This document shows positions 10,018 through 23,400 of a DNA stretch of 52,319 nucleotides, one piece after another. The translations under genes and the position numbers were made by a program. The DNA is taken from positions 836,068 through 888,386 of the forward strand of contig MNCI01034664.1 in assembly GCA_015680685.1 (NCBI GenBank), given 5' to 3'. The notes under the pieces are model-generated. The model ran no database searches. It was given only the letters and a program-made list of their open reading frames with translations, and was not told the DNA's origin. The stretch comes from Gnetum montanum. Lineage: Eukaryota; Streptophyta; Gnetopsida; Gnetales; Gnetaceae. Position 1 is the first letter of the stretch, and every line of letters begins with the position of its first letter.

Positions 10018-12728
10018 TCATGTAGTTCCTAGAGGTGGTGGCTCTTCCATTGGATGCTTCCCTTTGTCACCAAGCTTGTGAAATTTGTAGTGATCAAGTA
10101 ATGCCTACAACTTTTTCTCTTCCATCCTTGGGTTGTGTACTATCCAGGCTACTGAACCAATGTGTGCTAGTACCAATATGTCCCAAGGACATGGTAGTTG
10201 AGGGAACATCTTGTTAGCGTTCACATACCAAGTTGCAAATTATTTTCATTCTTCCTTAAAGGCCCTAGTATTTTCTTTAAATTCTTGATAATTTGTTAAT
10301 ATCCTAGCTATTTCTAAGGTGACATCCTTCTATCCATGGTAGTTGGATTTAACTACCTTCAATTTAAAGTTTTCTATATGGAGCTTTTGCAAAGCATCTT
10401 TTCTATCTGCAAACTCTTTTTCATACAATGCATAGGTGGTTGCTATCTACTTCTCTATCTCATTGTGAGGCCTTCTTACTATTAAAATGGCAAGGTTGGC
10501 ATATTTGAGATTAGCCAATTCCATGTACTTTTTCAAATCCTCAATTTGTAGGTCTTTATTTTTGACTTCCACTTGGTGGACTAAAGCATAGCTATCCAGA
10601 ATTGGTTGCCACTTAGGATTATTTGCTGATAGGAACAAAATGTGGGCATTAGCCATCTAGATTTCTTTTTTATTTATTTACTTATACATGCCTACCTATT
10701 TGTGGAAGTGTTCCTTCAATTTTTCGTGCTTCTTGGTCTCATTTTGCCACGTGTTGATTTCAATTGTAGATTTTTGTCAAATAATGTGGACCTCCTCAAT
10801 TGAGAGGGTTCTATTTTCCCTAGCCAGTTTATTGATATCCTAGTTAACCCTCATCAGTTGTTCTCTCAACTGGTGGACACTTTTCTCTAAGATATTCTTT
10901 TGCTTTTCAACAATGGTCAACCTTGAATTTTTGGCAGCAAGCTGCTTGTTTGCTTCCTTAGTGGTGGTCAAAGTATTTCTGTAAGCATGGGATTGTGCAT
11001 CAGTAGTAGAGGCATTCTAGATTGCTTTCTCTTTTTCTTTCTTAGTAGCTCTTTTTTCTTCAATCAGCTTGGCCAACTACTCTATCCTAAATTGTTCTAG
11101 CTAGTTAGATGTTTAGCTCTTAGGGTGGCCAACTCTTGTTGTAACCACTACACTTCTGCTTCTACGTGCTCTGCCTTGACTTCAACTATGACCAATTTTC
11201 TTTTAGTGCGGATGAGGTCTGACTGTGCTGCAATGATATCACTGGGGATGTCAAACAGAGTAGTCATCACTTGACCTATCTATAATAGTCAATCCAATAC
11301 ATCCTCATGCACCACAGGAGTCATCGAAGTCTTAGCTAGCATTTGTGCATCTCTCATCCAAGTCAAATCTACTAGGGGCACAATAGGTACATTGAATGAT
11401 TCTTTAATATGATTAATTATTACCTCTACTACGCTTATTGCATCATAATGCTACATTATCACAATTGTGGCACCTTCTCTAGTTTCAAGCATCACCTGGA
11501 AGGATGTGACATTTTTAGAAATTTGACTGGACCACTGAGATCCTCCTCCTAATTGTAATGAGATCTCTCCCCTTGTTGGATTGGTTGAAATGGTGGGCTG
11601 TAAGGCATCATTAATTACTTTGAAGAGATTGAACTCATCTCTACTTCCCTAATTGATAGCTTTAGCAATTTTCTATTGATGGCTCATTAAGGGTCTGTAA
11701 TCTTGCAATTATGGTGGTGGATCTTGTGTTTCAAGGTGATGTGTGGGCTCATGTTATACTTCTATTTCTAGTTTGGCTTCCTTCTCAAATTCTTATTCTT
11801 CACCAAGGTCTTTCCTTGGTGTGATAGGTTTGAGAAACTTCGCAAATGAAGCATTTTGAACCTTCCTAGGAATATTGTTTATGTACCCTAGGATTTCAAC
11901 ATGCTTGCATAGCCTTCTAATTAGGTAAGGGAATGGAAGTGATGGTTTCCCTACCATTTTCTCTTTGAATTGCCTTTGTATTTTGGTGAAGTAAAATTGA
12001 GGAAGGTTGGCCATGTATTTGCCCATTAAGATAGCACTTCCCTTGGTTGCAAATGTTGAAATCCTATTAAGCCCCTTGGTTGGGAAGAGGTGGTATGTAC
12101 CAATATTGAAGTATGTCCTTTCCTCCAGAGTCAGTTCATTATATGTTTTATCTTCCTTTTCATAAGCTCATTTCATCCATAGTTTTCTAGTGTTGGGGTC
12201 AGATATGGTAGACAGATGGGCTACCTTAGCTCCTTCATTTGGCAAATTAAGGGTTGCTATAATTGCCTTGACTGAGAATGAGACATTGACTTCACAAATG
12301 CTAATAGTGGTGCCTTGATCTTTGTTGTGCTAGAATTGATGAGTCTCGCCAATATACCATTCGCCATTGTCTGAAAGAATGGGCCACAGAGGTGATGCCT
12401 AAAGTTGCATCTGAACTGCCTCTAGAGAAAACTCCACAAATGGCATAAAGTTCATCTCCATGATGACTATGGTCAACATGGACTTTTCCTAGTTGGATGC
12501 AAGGAAATCAAGGGGTAATGTGAGACATTGTCCCTACATGGAAGCTGGTGGTTTTGTGGCCTCTCCTTAGACTGACTATCCAGTAGCAGGAGCCTCTTAA
12601 TGGATGCTAAAAGATTGGGCTTCCTACTCTTCATGTTCTACTAGCTCACCCTACTCTCTCCTACCACCTCATGGGCATTTGGGTGCCCTCTGTGAAGGTT
12701 TTCCCTATGCTCCTCTTTTTAGGGTCAT
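10018..12728 (-). pseudogene. ORF3 of family A copy 2 (degenerate)
   Basis: This is collinear with ORF3 of copy 1. The ATG at 12728-12726 gives M-T-L-K-R, matching the copy 1 and copy 3 starts. A conserved globular part lies at 12026-11793 (LPFPYLIRRLCKHVEILGY), and the conserved C-terminal segment LQIEDLKKYMELANLKYANL at 10560-10490 matches copy 1. Many stops and frameshifts break it. After the position where copy 1 has its last visible TGA, the frame continues with a further conserved segment (FATWYVNANKMFP, then a W/H/P-rich stretch) to TGA 10020-10018. The full protein was therefore probably about 900 residues. It lies about 190 bases upstream of the PPT, the position of env-like genes in other plant gypsy elements. 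Confidence 0.8.
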
Positions 12729-14717
12729 TTGCAATTAAGCAAACATCAAGTGTTACTAAGGTGTCGATATTTACCGTTAACTAATGTATACAATACTCAT
12801 GACCTTAATTTCATTAAGTTCTTTAATTTATATTATTGTAGATTTAGAAAAATGTTTAGGAAAAAATTTGCAAAAAGCATCTATCTTCTTATATGACCTT
12901 ACACAGTTGGTTCCTTTTTCCTTATGTGTGGCTTATTATTATGGTTATGGTCCCCTAGCTGAAAAAATTAGGGGGTGGCATTAATGTGATTGATTATTCA
13001 TTATAATGACTAAATTTTTTAACACTATTACATTTATAATACCCTCTGGGTGATAACAAATTATTGAAAATTGAAACAAGTTTCCCACACAACTACACCA
13101 CCCCTCCCCCAATGACTAACTTGAACACTTCAGGTACAACTAGGTTCAAATGACACGGGAATCGGAGCAATAGAGAGCCAAAGATCACAATTTATAGGTG
13201 GTTGCATAGAGCTCTAGGTTGCAAGAGAAAATTTAAAAAAATCCCCTAGTAGCAAATGATGAAAATGAAATTTGGACACTACAGGGGATCATATATATAG
13301 GTTTTGTGTGACCTAATATTAGGTATGTGACGTTGCATCTAACCCGATATCAGGTAGTCGATATCGGAGTCCAAGAATAAGCACCAAATGGGGCAATGAA
13401 GCATGGGAAATAAAGCTCTAAGATTGGTTGAAAGGTTTGAGGTTAGGTTCATCGTTTTGGGATAAGTAGAAAATCCAATTGAGGCACTAGAAGTGGTTGA
13501 AGATGGAGTCATCAATGTTAAAGGTTTGAGAAAGACAAGAAAAATGACATTAAATTGATGTTGTGAAATAGATCAATTACAAGATAAGGGAAATGACAAA
13601 ATATAACAATTAAGCACATGGAAGGTGAAGAATGATGTGGGTGTGTCAAACAAGTACAAGTCACAAAATTTACAGAAGTGGATCCTCCCCAAAGCAAGCT
13701 CTAGCCTATGATGCCCTTGTGTAACCACACCTAAAAATGCCTATAGGTACTAAAGGGGTTGAATGCAATGCATACTTGTGAAACAAAACACACATGTTAA
13801 AACCACCAATTTGAGATAATAACTCTATGTTACATGAAACCAAAAGTTAGGATCATATGGATAGTAAGGTGAGATGGACTATAGAAGGGATTGCAAAAAT
13901 TGGGATATGAGGTGTCATACTTGAGGCATAATGAATCCTTGTATGTTATTAATGGTTTAATAACAATGAGCCCTTCTTTCTAAGATTCAAACCAAGTCCA
14001 AACCATAGTTTAGTGACATCGCATTATGTCATCCTTGTGGTTGAAAAGCATAAGACTAGCATAGTTGTGAGGAGTAACATCATTTGGTGTTTTGTTGAAG
14101 GGAGGAGTGTAGTAATGGCACTTTGGTTATTTTTTTTTTGATGGAAGTACTAAGAAGCTAGCAACCTTTAGGCATGGACACATGGCTTTCTAGTGGAACC
14201 CTTAGAAATTTATTTAGTGCCTTTTTATGTTACTCTTACTCCCATTTTTTGTTAGATCTACAAGGATATAATTACAACCAAAGCAACATGATAGAACATA
14301 TAGAAATGGCCAAAGAGAATCCATACATCCCCTTGATGTCACACCCTTCACATTCCCCCTTAGTTCTTCACTTTTTAGTTTGGGCATAATGATTAGGAAT
14401 TTATTTTTAGTCTCATGGTGAAAAAGAATGTCATTATGATTAGAGAAAGAACCTCTTATCAATGGAATGAGTAGATGATGATGTGGTCTCACTATCCAAA
14501 TAATCAGTCCCTTATGACTTGTTAACAGAAAGAAAGCCTCACCTCAATGGGCTACATGATTGTGTTATTCACAAGTGAGATTACATCACAAAAAAAAAAT
14601 GAAAATAAAAAATATATAAAAAAAATTGGAAAGAGTAGGAAAAATTGTATCAAGAAATAAGAAAATGACAAAAAATCGTAAAACAAAAAGATGAAAAACA
14701 CTTATGAATCCTGAAGA
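12729..14717 (-). other. Intergenic leader between gag remnant and ORF3 (family A copy 2)
   Basis: Non-coding, and collinear with 1-1974 of copy 1 and 28498-30650 of copy 3. It includes the shared pieces listed for copy 1 and the promoter-like site at 13290-13367. Open frames here are short and not conserved between copies. Confidence 0.7.
13290..13367 (-). promoter_or_regulatory. Internal promoter of copy 2 with palindromes and TATA-like box
   Basis: On the minus strand an 8-bp inverted repeat (CCGATATC at 13344-13351 and GATATCGG at 13360-13367) and a perfect 14-bp palindrome ACCTAATATTAGGT (13311-13324) lead to a TATATATA box (13291-13298). The two GATATC cores start 14 bp apart, exactly as in this element's own 3' LTR at 9781-9800. 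Confidence 0.55.
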
Positions 14718-17220
14718 TTAGAATGGGGGGTAACCCCCACAACTAAACATTTGGTTGTGACAAGAATTAATAAGTAGATAGATAGGATCCATGCATGTAT
14801 AAAACATTGGTAATTGTTCATTCTCTAGCCACTGGGTATCTTTTGATGTTGTGTTGGCTAGGGAGGCAAATTGTTTAACACACACTTGATTGTTAAGTGT
14901 TTGATGGGTTAGGATATGAGGTTTGTTATCATGATAGATTTCTAGCCTATTAGTGCACCCTTGATCATGATACAGTATGCATGGGTTTGGTTGTCTCCCC
15001 ATACCATTAGATTCATTATTTGGATTTGGAATTGGAGTAATGATGGATGGTGGCCCTTATGTACAATCAGAGGATGTTGGTTGTGATAAGGAAGGTGGTG
15101 CACAAGATTGGAATTGTGTTGACTTGGATGATGTAGTGGGTCCATGCATGGTTTACTTTAGCTTACGACCTTTCCATTAGAAGGGATGTTTTCTACATTG
15201 CAGTTGAGACCCACTGGTGTTAGCATGTCTCTACACATTCGCAACACAAGTGGCATCCATTTGTTAATAGCATGGTGTCAAACCTTCTAGTGTCATTGGT
15301 AGCAGCATATGGTAAGGTGGAGGGTGAGAATATTGAGGGTAGGATGGATGGTAAGAGGTGTGAGGTGGTGATCCCTCCATAGATATCATGGGTTGTTGGT
15401 ACTCGAGAGAGTGGTAGTGACGATTTGAAGTAGAGGATATAGAAATAGTTGGAGAAACATGATGTTGAACATAATACCCATGTAGTTTTGGCTAATAGCA
15501 AGGATAGGGCTAATTTGGTGGTGGCTTCTTCATGATTGTGGTTGATGCCAATATGGTTGAGAACTATGTTGAGGCTAGTAATAAGTCCTCCTAGGATGGT
15601 ACAATTGGTTGTGGGACTGTTTATAATTATCTTGTGAGAGAGGAAATATCCTGAACATGTGCTTCCATACAAACTTCAGATTTAATGCACTTGACCAATA
15701 CTCATGTAGATGCAACAAGACTAGGCAATGGCCCTTTGGATGGTCATATATGTAGATGTCACATCCATTATCTTCATCTGTGGTTGAGTCTATAGCCTCA
15801 CTTCCTTCAGCTATTTTTCCTATTTCCTAAAAAGTGTTCCTAGGTGTTTCTTGGTTCTGTATCCTTTGTTTATCATGATTTCCTGGCTTGTTTTGCATGA
15901 TCCTCTTCTTGATCATCTCAATAAGAGTTCTAACATTTTCATGTATCCATTGGTACATCCTATTAAACTTTGCTTTAAGTTCATCAATAGACTTCTATAT
16001 CGACAAGGTTTGTTGTGGAATCACCTTATCGAGAGCTACCTCTTTCTCCATACCATAGATATGGACCTTCTTTTGTTGAAGAGTTGGGTCCCATTGATAT
16101 TTCTCAATGTTCTTCCATTTGCATATCTCTTATTCTTCTTTTGCCACATGCTCGATTAGCTCTTAGATATGATGGGCTTATAGCTTGTATAATTGCCTTA
16201 GGGCATACATCCCAAGGGTTTCCCTTGTCTCATTATGAAGCCCATTAATGCTGTGGAAGAGTTGCCTTTCCTTTGAGAAACCATGACCTGGGCATCTATT
16301 CAATAGGGAATAGTATCTATCTAAGGCCATGTCCAAGGGTTCATGTTGTTCTTACTTCCATCCTTGGATTTGTCTCCTCAAATTGGATACCCTTACATAG
16401 GTTTGGTATTTCTGATTGAAGAGTTCTAGCATTGTGGACCACCATCAGATTGAATTTGGTCTTAATGATCTATACCATACTTCGGCTCTATCAATTAGTG
16501 TCCTAGGAAAGAGCTTAAGCTTTTACCATTCATTTTCAATGTTGTATGAGATACAAGCATCATGGAAGGCTTGTAGATGATGTTGTGGATATGAATCATA
16601 GCCTCCTTCAAATTTAGGAATGTTATTCATATTAATCCTAGGTAGGAAACTCTCCTTATAATGCCTATGAGATATCTTAACTGCCTCTATGATCTAAATT
16701 ATGCTCTTAGTGGCCAACAAGGGTTCATTGTCATCAGATATGTTGTGATAAAAATTTCTATGTAGTTGATGGTGATGATTTTGCTCATGTTCATGTTGAT
16801 GACCTTGAGTGTTCTTGCACTTTTGATTTTTATTTCTATTCTAACCCTTTAGTGGAGCTTTATCTCCATACCTATGTTCATTTTTGTCAAAACTAGACCT
16901 TGAAGGGAAAGAGGAAGATGAGAAATTGAAGGTTTTCCATTGTTGCTGTGGTGTTCTTTAGGGTCCTTTGATTTATCATTTCTAGATTTTGAGGATGTCT
17001 TAGGCCTTGAGGCCTTCCCTAGTTCAAGACTTACATAATCTCTTGCAAGATTGTCTAGCTTAGGTGAATGTAGTCTTTGAGTGTTGTTAGTATGGTCATG
17101 AACATAAGAAACCCCTACATAAGCTTGGTCACTCCAATTTTCCTCACTATATATCTCATTAGTTCTCCAATGAATGTTTTTGTTATATGGTGCATTTTCA
17201 TTTCGTCATGAAAGAGACAT
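14718..17220 (-). pseudogene. gag of family A copy 2 (degenerate)
   Basis: Minus-strand reading from the ATG at 17220-17218 gives a polar N-terminus, then near 16600-16230 a clear Retrotrans_gag-type core: FEGGYDSYPQHHLQAF, KLKLFPRTLIDRAEVWYRSL, LELFNQKYQTYVRVSNLRRQ and RCPGHGFSKERQLFHSINGL. The RCP-x-HG-x(6)-Q-x(2)-F pattern resembles Athila-lineage capsid domains. Several stops and frameshifts are present. Downstream (15670-14720) the frames are rich in P, H, Q and Y, like a capsid tail. No CCHC knuckle, protease or RT was seen after it. Confidence 0.75.
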
Positions 17221-17326
17221 TTTTGTTGGTTTATGATGTGTGTGATTTAATATTTTCTAAAAGATATATTGTTAATACCTTTACAGTGATTGTGTATAAT
17301 ATAACTAGTCTAGATAACTAGCACCA

Positions 17327-17344
17327 TTCTCGGCAATAGCGCCA
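17327..17344 (-). other. tRNA primer-binding site (Athila-like)
   Basis: On the minus strand, one base after the 5' LTR end, the sequence reads TGGCGCTATTGCCGAGAA. This resembles the TGGCGCC-GTTGCCGGGGA type PBS of Athila-lineage elements with a few C/G-to-T/A changes. The tRNA identity is not claimed. Confidence 0.7.
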
Positions 17345-17345
17345 G

Positions 17346-18196
17346 TGATGACTGGTGAGGTACCCCTACACCCAACCATACGAATCATAAGCGTTCATGC
17401 ACATTCCAAAAAAATTCCATGGATGGGACTAGTTGTGGTCTAGATTGTTATGCCTTGATCGAAGTTTGTTGTCTTCCCATTTGGACTAGTGGTAGCTTTG
17501 TCATGTATGATTTAGTCCAAAGTGAGGCATATGATGTTATCTAATTCTATGTTACTCCTAATGATGATAAAGAGGTAAATTAATTAAGATAATGAACAAT
17601 GGAAACTAAGATTTAAACTAGCCTATGTGTGATGAGTATCCATCTCCAATTGTCCATGCATGCCTTGGACTTTGTGGGACTACTTTTGGGATTTCCAAGC
17701 TTATGTCACTAAGTGTGCCAAATGATACATTGCTAGGTTACCAAGTACTTATACTTAAGCACTTGTGATTTAGGCATACACATTCCACTTAATGACAGTA
17801 ATAGTAAATAACAATAAACAAAAATGCTAACTAAAGAAAATAGTAAATGATTAAAGCAATAATAACTCTAAGTGAATATGGCAATGATGGAAGTAACCTC
17901 GATCTTTATTTCTAGTCATGTAATGTGTCCAAGTACATCACACTCAAATAAAAGTGTCATACAATCACAAACATCACATTGCGGGCATGCACTAGGAAAT
18001 AACAAGACTGAAAAAAAATCTATGAAGAAGCTAACTAAAAACTGAAACTATACTATTTTCTCTATATCTCAACCATGCACCCAAGCATTGTATTTATAGG
18101 CTAGCACAGAAGAGATTATATCAGATATTCAACATCACTTCCTGGGCTCCAATATTGAATATCCAATATCAAGGTCGATAGATTCATGACTCATCA
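17346..18196 (-). repeat. 5' LTR of family A copy 2 (851 bp)
   Basis: On the minus strand it runs from TGATGAGTCATG (18196) to ...CAGTCATCA (17346). A TATA box is at plus-strand 18091-18098 (TATTTATA). A decayed palindrome AATATTGAATATCCAATATC at 18160-18179 corresponds to the GATATC palindrome of the 3' LTR. Confidence 0.9.
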
Positions 18197-18201
18197 ATAT
18201 T
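18197..18201 (+). repeat. Target site duplication, right copy (ATATT)
   Basis: Identical to 8959-8963 on the far side of the element. Confidence 0.9.
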
Positions 18202-21200
18202 ATTTAGAAAGTAGCCCTACAATTTATGTATGTAAAGAATGCAAAAATGTGTAGGTACCTCAAATTTCAAAGGATCTTGCATTATTCATTATGGGTGAAA
18301 CCCTTGTAACTATTCAACAAATTATAAAGGAAGTAGAGGTATCAAAACATGTAGATCAATCATTGAAGGCCATTATTCACATGGCACATAAGCTTTGGAT
18401 GTCATGTGTACTTGACAAAACACAACCATTTAAGAAGGTTCTGTTAAAAATTGGGATTCAAATATGACTCTCCAAAGTTTGCTAAAACAAGAAGCTTTGA
18501 AAGCACCAAATTAGAAATCAAAACCTACCATAGTCTCATCTAAGCTATATATTTAATCAATGTGCAAGTAATAAACTAATACTTTAGATTGGCAAATATT
18601 AGATAAAATATTTATCAAACTACTTCTAGCAAAAATTATCTTACAAATATCAAGACTAGAGGAGCCTCATCCTCCATGAAGAAATAAATATCTTTAGTTA
18701 AAACATGAGAGGTTGTAATCATGAAAAGACATCATCAAGCATTGGTGATGTAAGAAAAACCTTATTTTTATACTTACAAGAAACAAAAAGTTTAGAATCA
18801 CAGTATTGTTGTACTTAGAAAGTTATTTCTTTTTGATAATTTTGTATTTTATTCTACTATTAGATATTATAAAGGTATTTGGACTATTTGAAAACAAAAA
18901 TATTCTATTCATTTACTATGAATATTGAACAAGAATATTCTCTATTGGATGAAGACTTCATGATTAAGGGTACCCACATCCAAGTTACCATCAAGTTTGA
19001 GGTTGTAGCCACAAGTTTGTAATTCTTTGCAATGCTCCTTACATAGGAGAATTATTGGTTTTAGCATACATTTGGACTCATTATCCTTCACTCAAATCAC
19101 TTGTTGATGTTATGGTCTACAAACTAGAAGAAAGAATGAATTTAATAAATCAAAATTCAAAGACATTGAAAACCATATTTACATATAGAAATATAGTAAA
19201 ATCAAGTAGTAGCATGAAGACAAAGACATTATCAAAAAATAAAGAGAAAATAATTTATATTTTTTGTAATATAGGGGTAAAAGTCATAATTTATATTTTT
19301 TTAGGTCATATAGGAAAAAATTAGAAAACTCTATTTATTTTATCATTTATTAAAAGATTAATAGAAAAATGTAATTGAATAATAGCTTTAATCTATCCTA
19401 TCCCTTCAATTTCTAGCCATATTCTTATGAAAAATGATTTGTCCCATCCATAGCTATTATGACCCCATCAAATACCTATAAATACATGGGCATATTATAT
19501 TTTAATGGATAATAAAGGAAGAAGATTCATTTGGTTACAAATTTTTTTCATTATTTCATCATGTTTATCAAGTCTATCATTCAACACTTCAACATTATTC
19601 CATCATCTATCAACATTCATCATTACTTCATCAATAATTCATTAACAATTTTTAATAATCAACCAACATCTTTACTCTCTTTTCATCATCTCGATAATTT
19701 ATCAACATTCAATAACATTCACATTTAATTTAATTTCACAGGTTTTAGTTCAAGTTGCATTCCACTTAATACAAGGGGATTTTAAATAATTTTAGATTTT
19801 CATTATTAAAAAGTTCAAAATTCATCTATAATAATTGATTTAAATTCAAACTAATTTTATTATTATCATGTCAAATTCATCCTTCAGATAATCAAACAAG
19901 CTCGATCAAATATCTACATTCAAATTTCATGAAAATGTAATCCACCAATTTCAAGAAATTTGACTTTTTTACTTTGACCACAACTTGTTATCATGTCGTG
20001 ATTTGCATAGAAAATTACCACAAGCTTAGCACAACTTGTGACTTGCTCATGCTAGTAAAATTTTAAATTTTTTCTCTATTATTGTTGACTCTAACTTGTG
20101 ATCACGTTGTGGTATGTGTAACACCTTGTATTCCTAACCACCTAGTTTATGATTATGAGCTAAGGTGTACATTATTTGAGTTGTGGTATATACCACAACT
20201 CATGATGATGTCATGATTTAGACCATGACCTAACCATGGATCATGATTAGCCTGAAAATAAGCAATAGTGAGTTTTACAAGTTGTGGTAGCATTGTAATC
20301 ACTACGACTTGACCATGAGTCATGGTTAATATTCTACTTTTAATCATAAGTTGTGATCAACTTGTGATAATTTTTTTTAATTTGTTTTGTATCATTGTTG
20401 CATCCTTTGGACTATTCTTGACTTCTAGTATTGTGATTCACACATTCTCCAACACTTTGACCTTTCAACTATGGATTCAATGAGATTTAGGAGTAGGAAT
20501 TGTAGGGAGCCTAGGTTGGCCTCCAGTACTTGATCCACATCACCTATGGTTGTACCTCAAGTAGCCTTATCTATGCATCAATGAGTAAGTATTATGAAGA
20601 GTAAAGTTAGTTATCATACTTAACCCACATTACATATGATTGTCCATAGATTGTGACAATGGGTGAGCATTGTGTGGATGCTATTTAGCCAATCAATGCT
20701 TACTTACATTGCTTACAATTACTCATGTAGTTGATTTTTTGGTTTCATGATTTAGAACAATAGGGGTAGGTGAACAATTGGGGATTATTTCTATAGTTGA
20801 TTTTATCCAAGATCAAATGAGGCTTAATCAACCAATCCTTATGGAGGAGTACTAATAACATTCAAGATAAGTGAGACATTTGTGGATTAGCTAGTCATTG
20901 AGGGAGGTTAATTTCTAGGGAAATCTCAATTCATATATTTCCTTGACATTCTATATGATATCATGGTTTGAGTATTGATTATAGGTCACCATCTCATGGA
21001 TCTTAAGATGGTTTCTTGTACAACATGTGGCCACATCCGATAGCTTGTTCCAAGTGCACCAGGGTTGTTGGCTATACTAGATGGTTTCTAACCCTTCCTA
21101 CATGTTGGTATATAGATTTATCTATCAAGAGCCAGGAGCTTTGAGATTAATGAAGCATGATCAATGGAGTTTCTTCTTTTTATTTTTAGATTTACTTTTC

Positions 21201-23400
21201 TTTGAGATTTCATGTATTGATGAATATGATGTATTAACATTGAGATATTGATGGATACAATTATCAACTCATTTGAGCCTATGGTTTATGTTATGGCATA
21301 GGGAATTTGGTTTATAATTTATGAGATTTATGTATAAACATTCCAATGTGGATTTTCTATTTTTACCATGCACTTTCTTTTAAATTTTATAATACTTATA
21401 GTTGATTCTTTCTTTAGTTATAAGCATTGTGATGTCACATGCCTTAAGTGTTAAGTTATTTATAATTTAATTATGAATATTTCATAAGTTAGAAAATTGG
21501 GGTATGACAGTATGTCCACCATGCCTCATGATACTTTTCCAAGACTCATGGTGAATTGTTTAAAAAAAAAAAATCAAATGGTTCTAATTGAAAATTTTTA
21601 TGTTAGATTTAACTAATCAAATAAACTCTAGTTGAACTAAAATTTTGTAGTTAGACAGATTTTATTACAAAGTTTCTAACAAGTCCAATATCTCCTTTAA
21701 ACTACAAATAATGAGGGAATTACAAGCTTCCAAAGTTGACTAAAAAATATGAAAATTTCACCATGACTTGTGGTATCTTATTTTTGCACAAATACATTAA
21801 GCTTGACTTGTGGTATTTTATCATAAATTATTGTCTAACAAATTTTCTAATATTTAAAGCTTTTTTTATCTTTAGAAAAAGATCAAGATTAATTCTTCCA
21901 CTACCATCTTCTGCAAAATTCTAATAACAATAGTATGGTTTGACTGTGGTGTAAAGATTTTTGGGAGGGGATTACATCTTAACCAAGTGTAAGGACTCTT
22001 ACAAGTTGATTGAACTCTTGAAGCTATGGGTGAAGTTGGCATGGTAAATTATTAAGTATCTCACTTTTAATCACAGGATCTTATTCTTCATAGGGTTTCA
22101 TTTTTGTATTTTATGTGTGATGCATCCCAAGGAACCATCATTTGGAGTAATGATAAGATATCTATTCTCAAGTTTTAAGGACTAAATTTAAGCTTAGGTA
22201 GAGGTACTCCAAAGAGATTAGACTTTCATTTATCCATTGACCCTTGGTGATGTTCTTTTTTATGTGTGGTGCATTACAAGGAATCCTGAAATGTCATTAA
22301 CCTCTCTACTTGGCTTAGTTTGTCATTGCTTCAGGGACCATGAAGTGTTGTATTATCTACTATGGGCTTTTGGCCTCACAACATAGCAAAGAAGGGTCTC
22401 CTCATGATTTCATTAGAGTCTAAGATGGAGAACTCAACCATAGTTGATTTTTTTGACAAGAAAATGATGTTATGATATTGACAACTCAAAAGTCAATGGA
22501 GCAAGCTTTTTGATTCCCTCAAGGAAGTCCAAACAGTTAGCAAGTTTAATACCATAAGAACCTACCTAACATACTGGTAAGTGGTTAGGTATTCTAACAT
22601 TCAACCATGAAAGTCATGAGTGTACACATGTGACCTCCTCATAATCTATGGATGAACAATATAAGTATACTAGTGGTTGAGGTTGGGTTCATGGTTGTTA
22701 TATTCTCATGTTGAGTTAGAGAAGTGCAGGTATATGGTTTAACTCTCAGTGAAACATATGATACATTGATGTTGTTTAACTTTAATTGTCCTAAGCACCA
22801 ATATAATGAAGATGAAGATAAAGTCTAAGTCTAAGTATAACAAGAATATAAATCTAATCTAGCCTATTGCAATAAGTATACATTCTTGGTTTGCCATACA
22901 TGTCAAGGACATGTAATTGCCATTGAGATTACCAAGTGAATCCACTTTTCAGTGAATCAAGTGAAGTCACTACTGGGTTGCCAAATGATTACAATTCTCG
23001 CTTGAAACCATTCATACTTATATTTCCTTATTAAAATATATTGAAAAATTAAAGTCCTTAGAAAATATCAATGACTTAAAAAAATTCAACATGTTGAAAG
23101 GTAAAATTAAGATAAGTAAAAATGAACTAATTGGTGTTGGCACATTTAGCCATTTCATGGAACAGCAAAGGTGATAAAATATGAATAAGCCATAGAAGAT
23201 ATTCAAAGCAAAAATATATATGATGGTTGTGCCTTATTGATATTTTATACTAGAGTTTTCATGTAGAAAATTGTTAAATGAAGATATAGTATTTCCAATT
23301 TCAAGAGTTATGCTCCTTTGCAAAGGGAAGGTTGAAAAGAGTTGAAAAGCTAAAAGAGTTGATCCCGTTTATGGATGCATCAATGAGAAATATCAAAGTC
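18202..23400. other. Gene-poor AT-rich DNA with possible LTR debris
   Basis: No convincing gene. A TATAAATA at 19477-19484 in an LTR-like setting, and TTGGGGTA followed by TGACAG at 21498-21510 (PPT/LTR-start-like), hint at old LTR elements, but no coding domains or paired ends were found. A stretch at 20000-20340 repeats words such as ACTTGTGATCA and CATGATCATGA and holds a 26-bp palindrome. Confidence 0.4.
20177..20202. repeat. 26-bp perfect palindrome
   Basis: TGAGTTGTGGTAT followed by ATACCACAACTCA is self-complementary over all 26 bases with no spacer. Nearby sequence repeats related words (ACAAGTTGTGGTA at 20268-20280), so it may come from a local repeat family. No function is claimed. 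Confidence 0.9.

Larger units (their letters stand above)
8964..18196 (-). mobile_element. Complete family A Athila-like LTR retrotransposon, copy 2, lacking pol
   Basis: A 9233-bp minus-strand element flanked by the direct repeat ATATT. In element order it has a 5' LTR (18196-17346), a PBS-like site just inside (17344-17327), decayed gag (17220 to about 15680, with a P/H-rich tail to about 14720), an intergenic region with palindromes and TATA (about 14700-12729), ORF3 (12728-10018), a PPT (9840-9827) and the 3' LTR (9826-8964). No RT, RNase H or integrase motif was seen between gag and the intergenic region. The LTRs are clearly diverged (by eye about 10-15%), so the insertion is old. Confidence 0.9.

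Noticed and set aside
15220-15672. Minus-strand 150-residue open frame
   Set aside because: It lies in the gag tail region of copy 2, but another frame carries the P/H/Y-rich gag-like residues; treated as part of the degenerate gag rather than a separate gene.
19055-19728. Two open frames of 89 and 65 residues
   Set aside because: AT-rich composition, no motif, overlapping an LTR-like TATA stretch; treated as chance frames.
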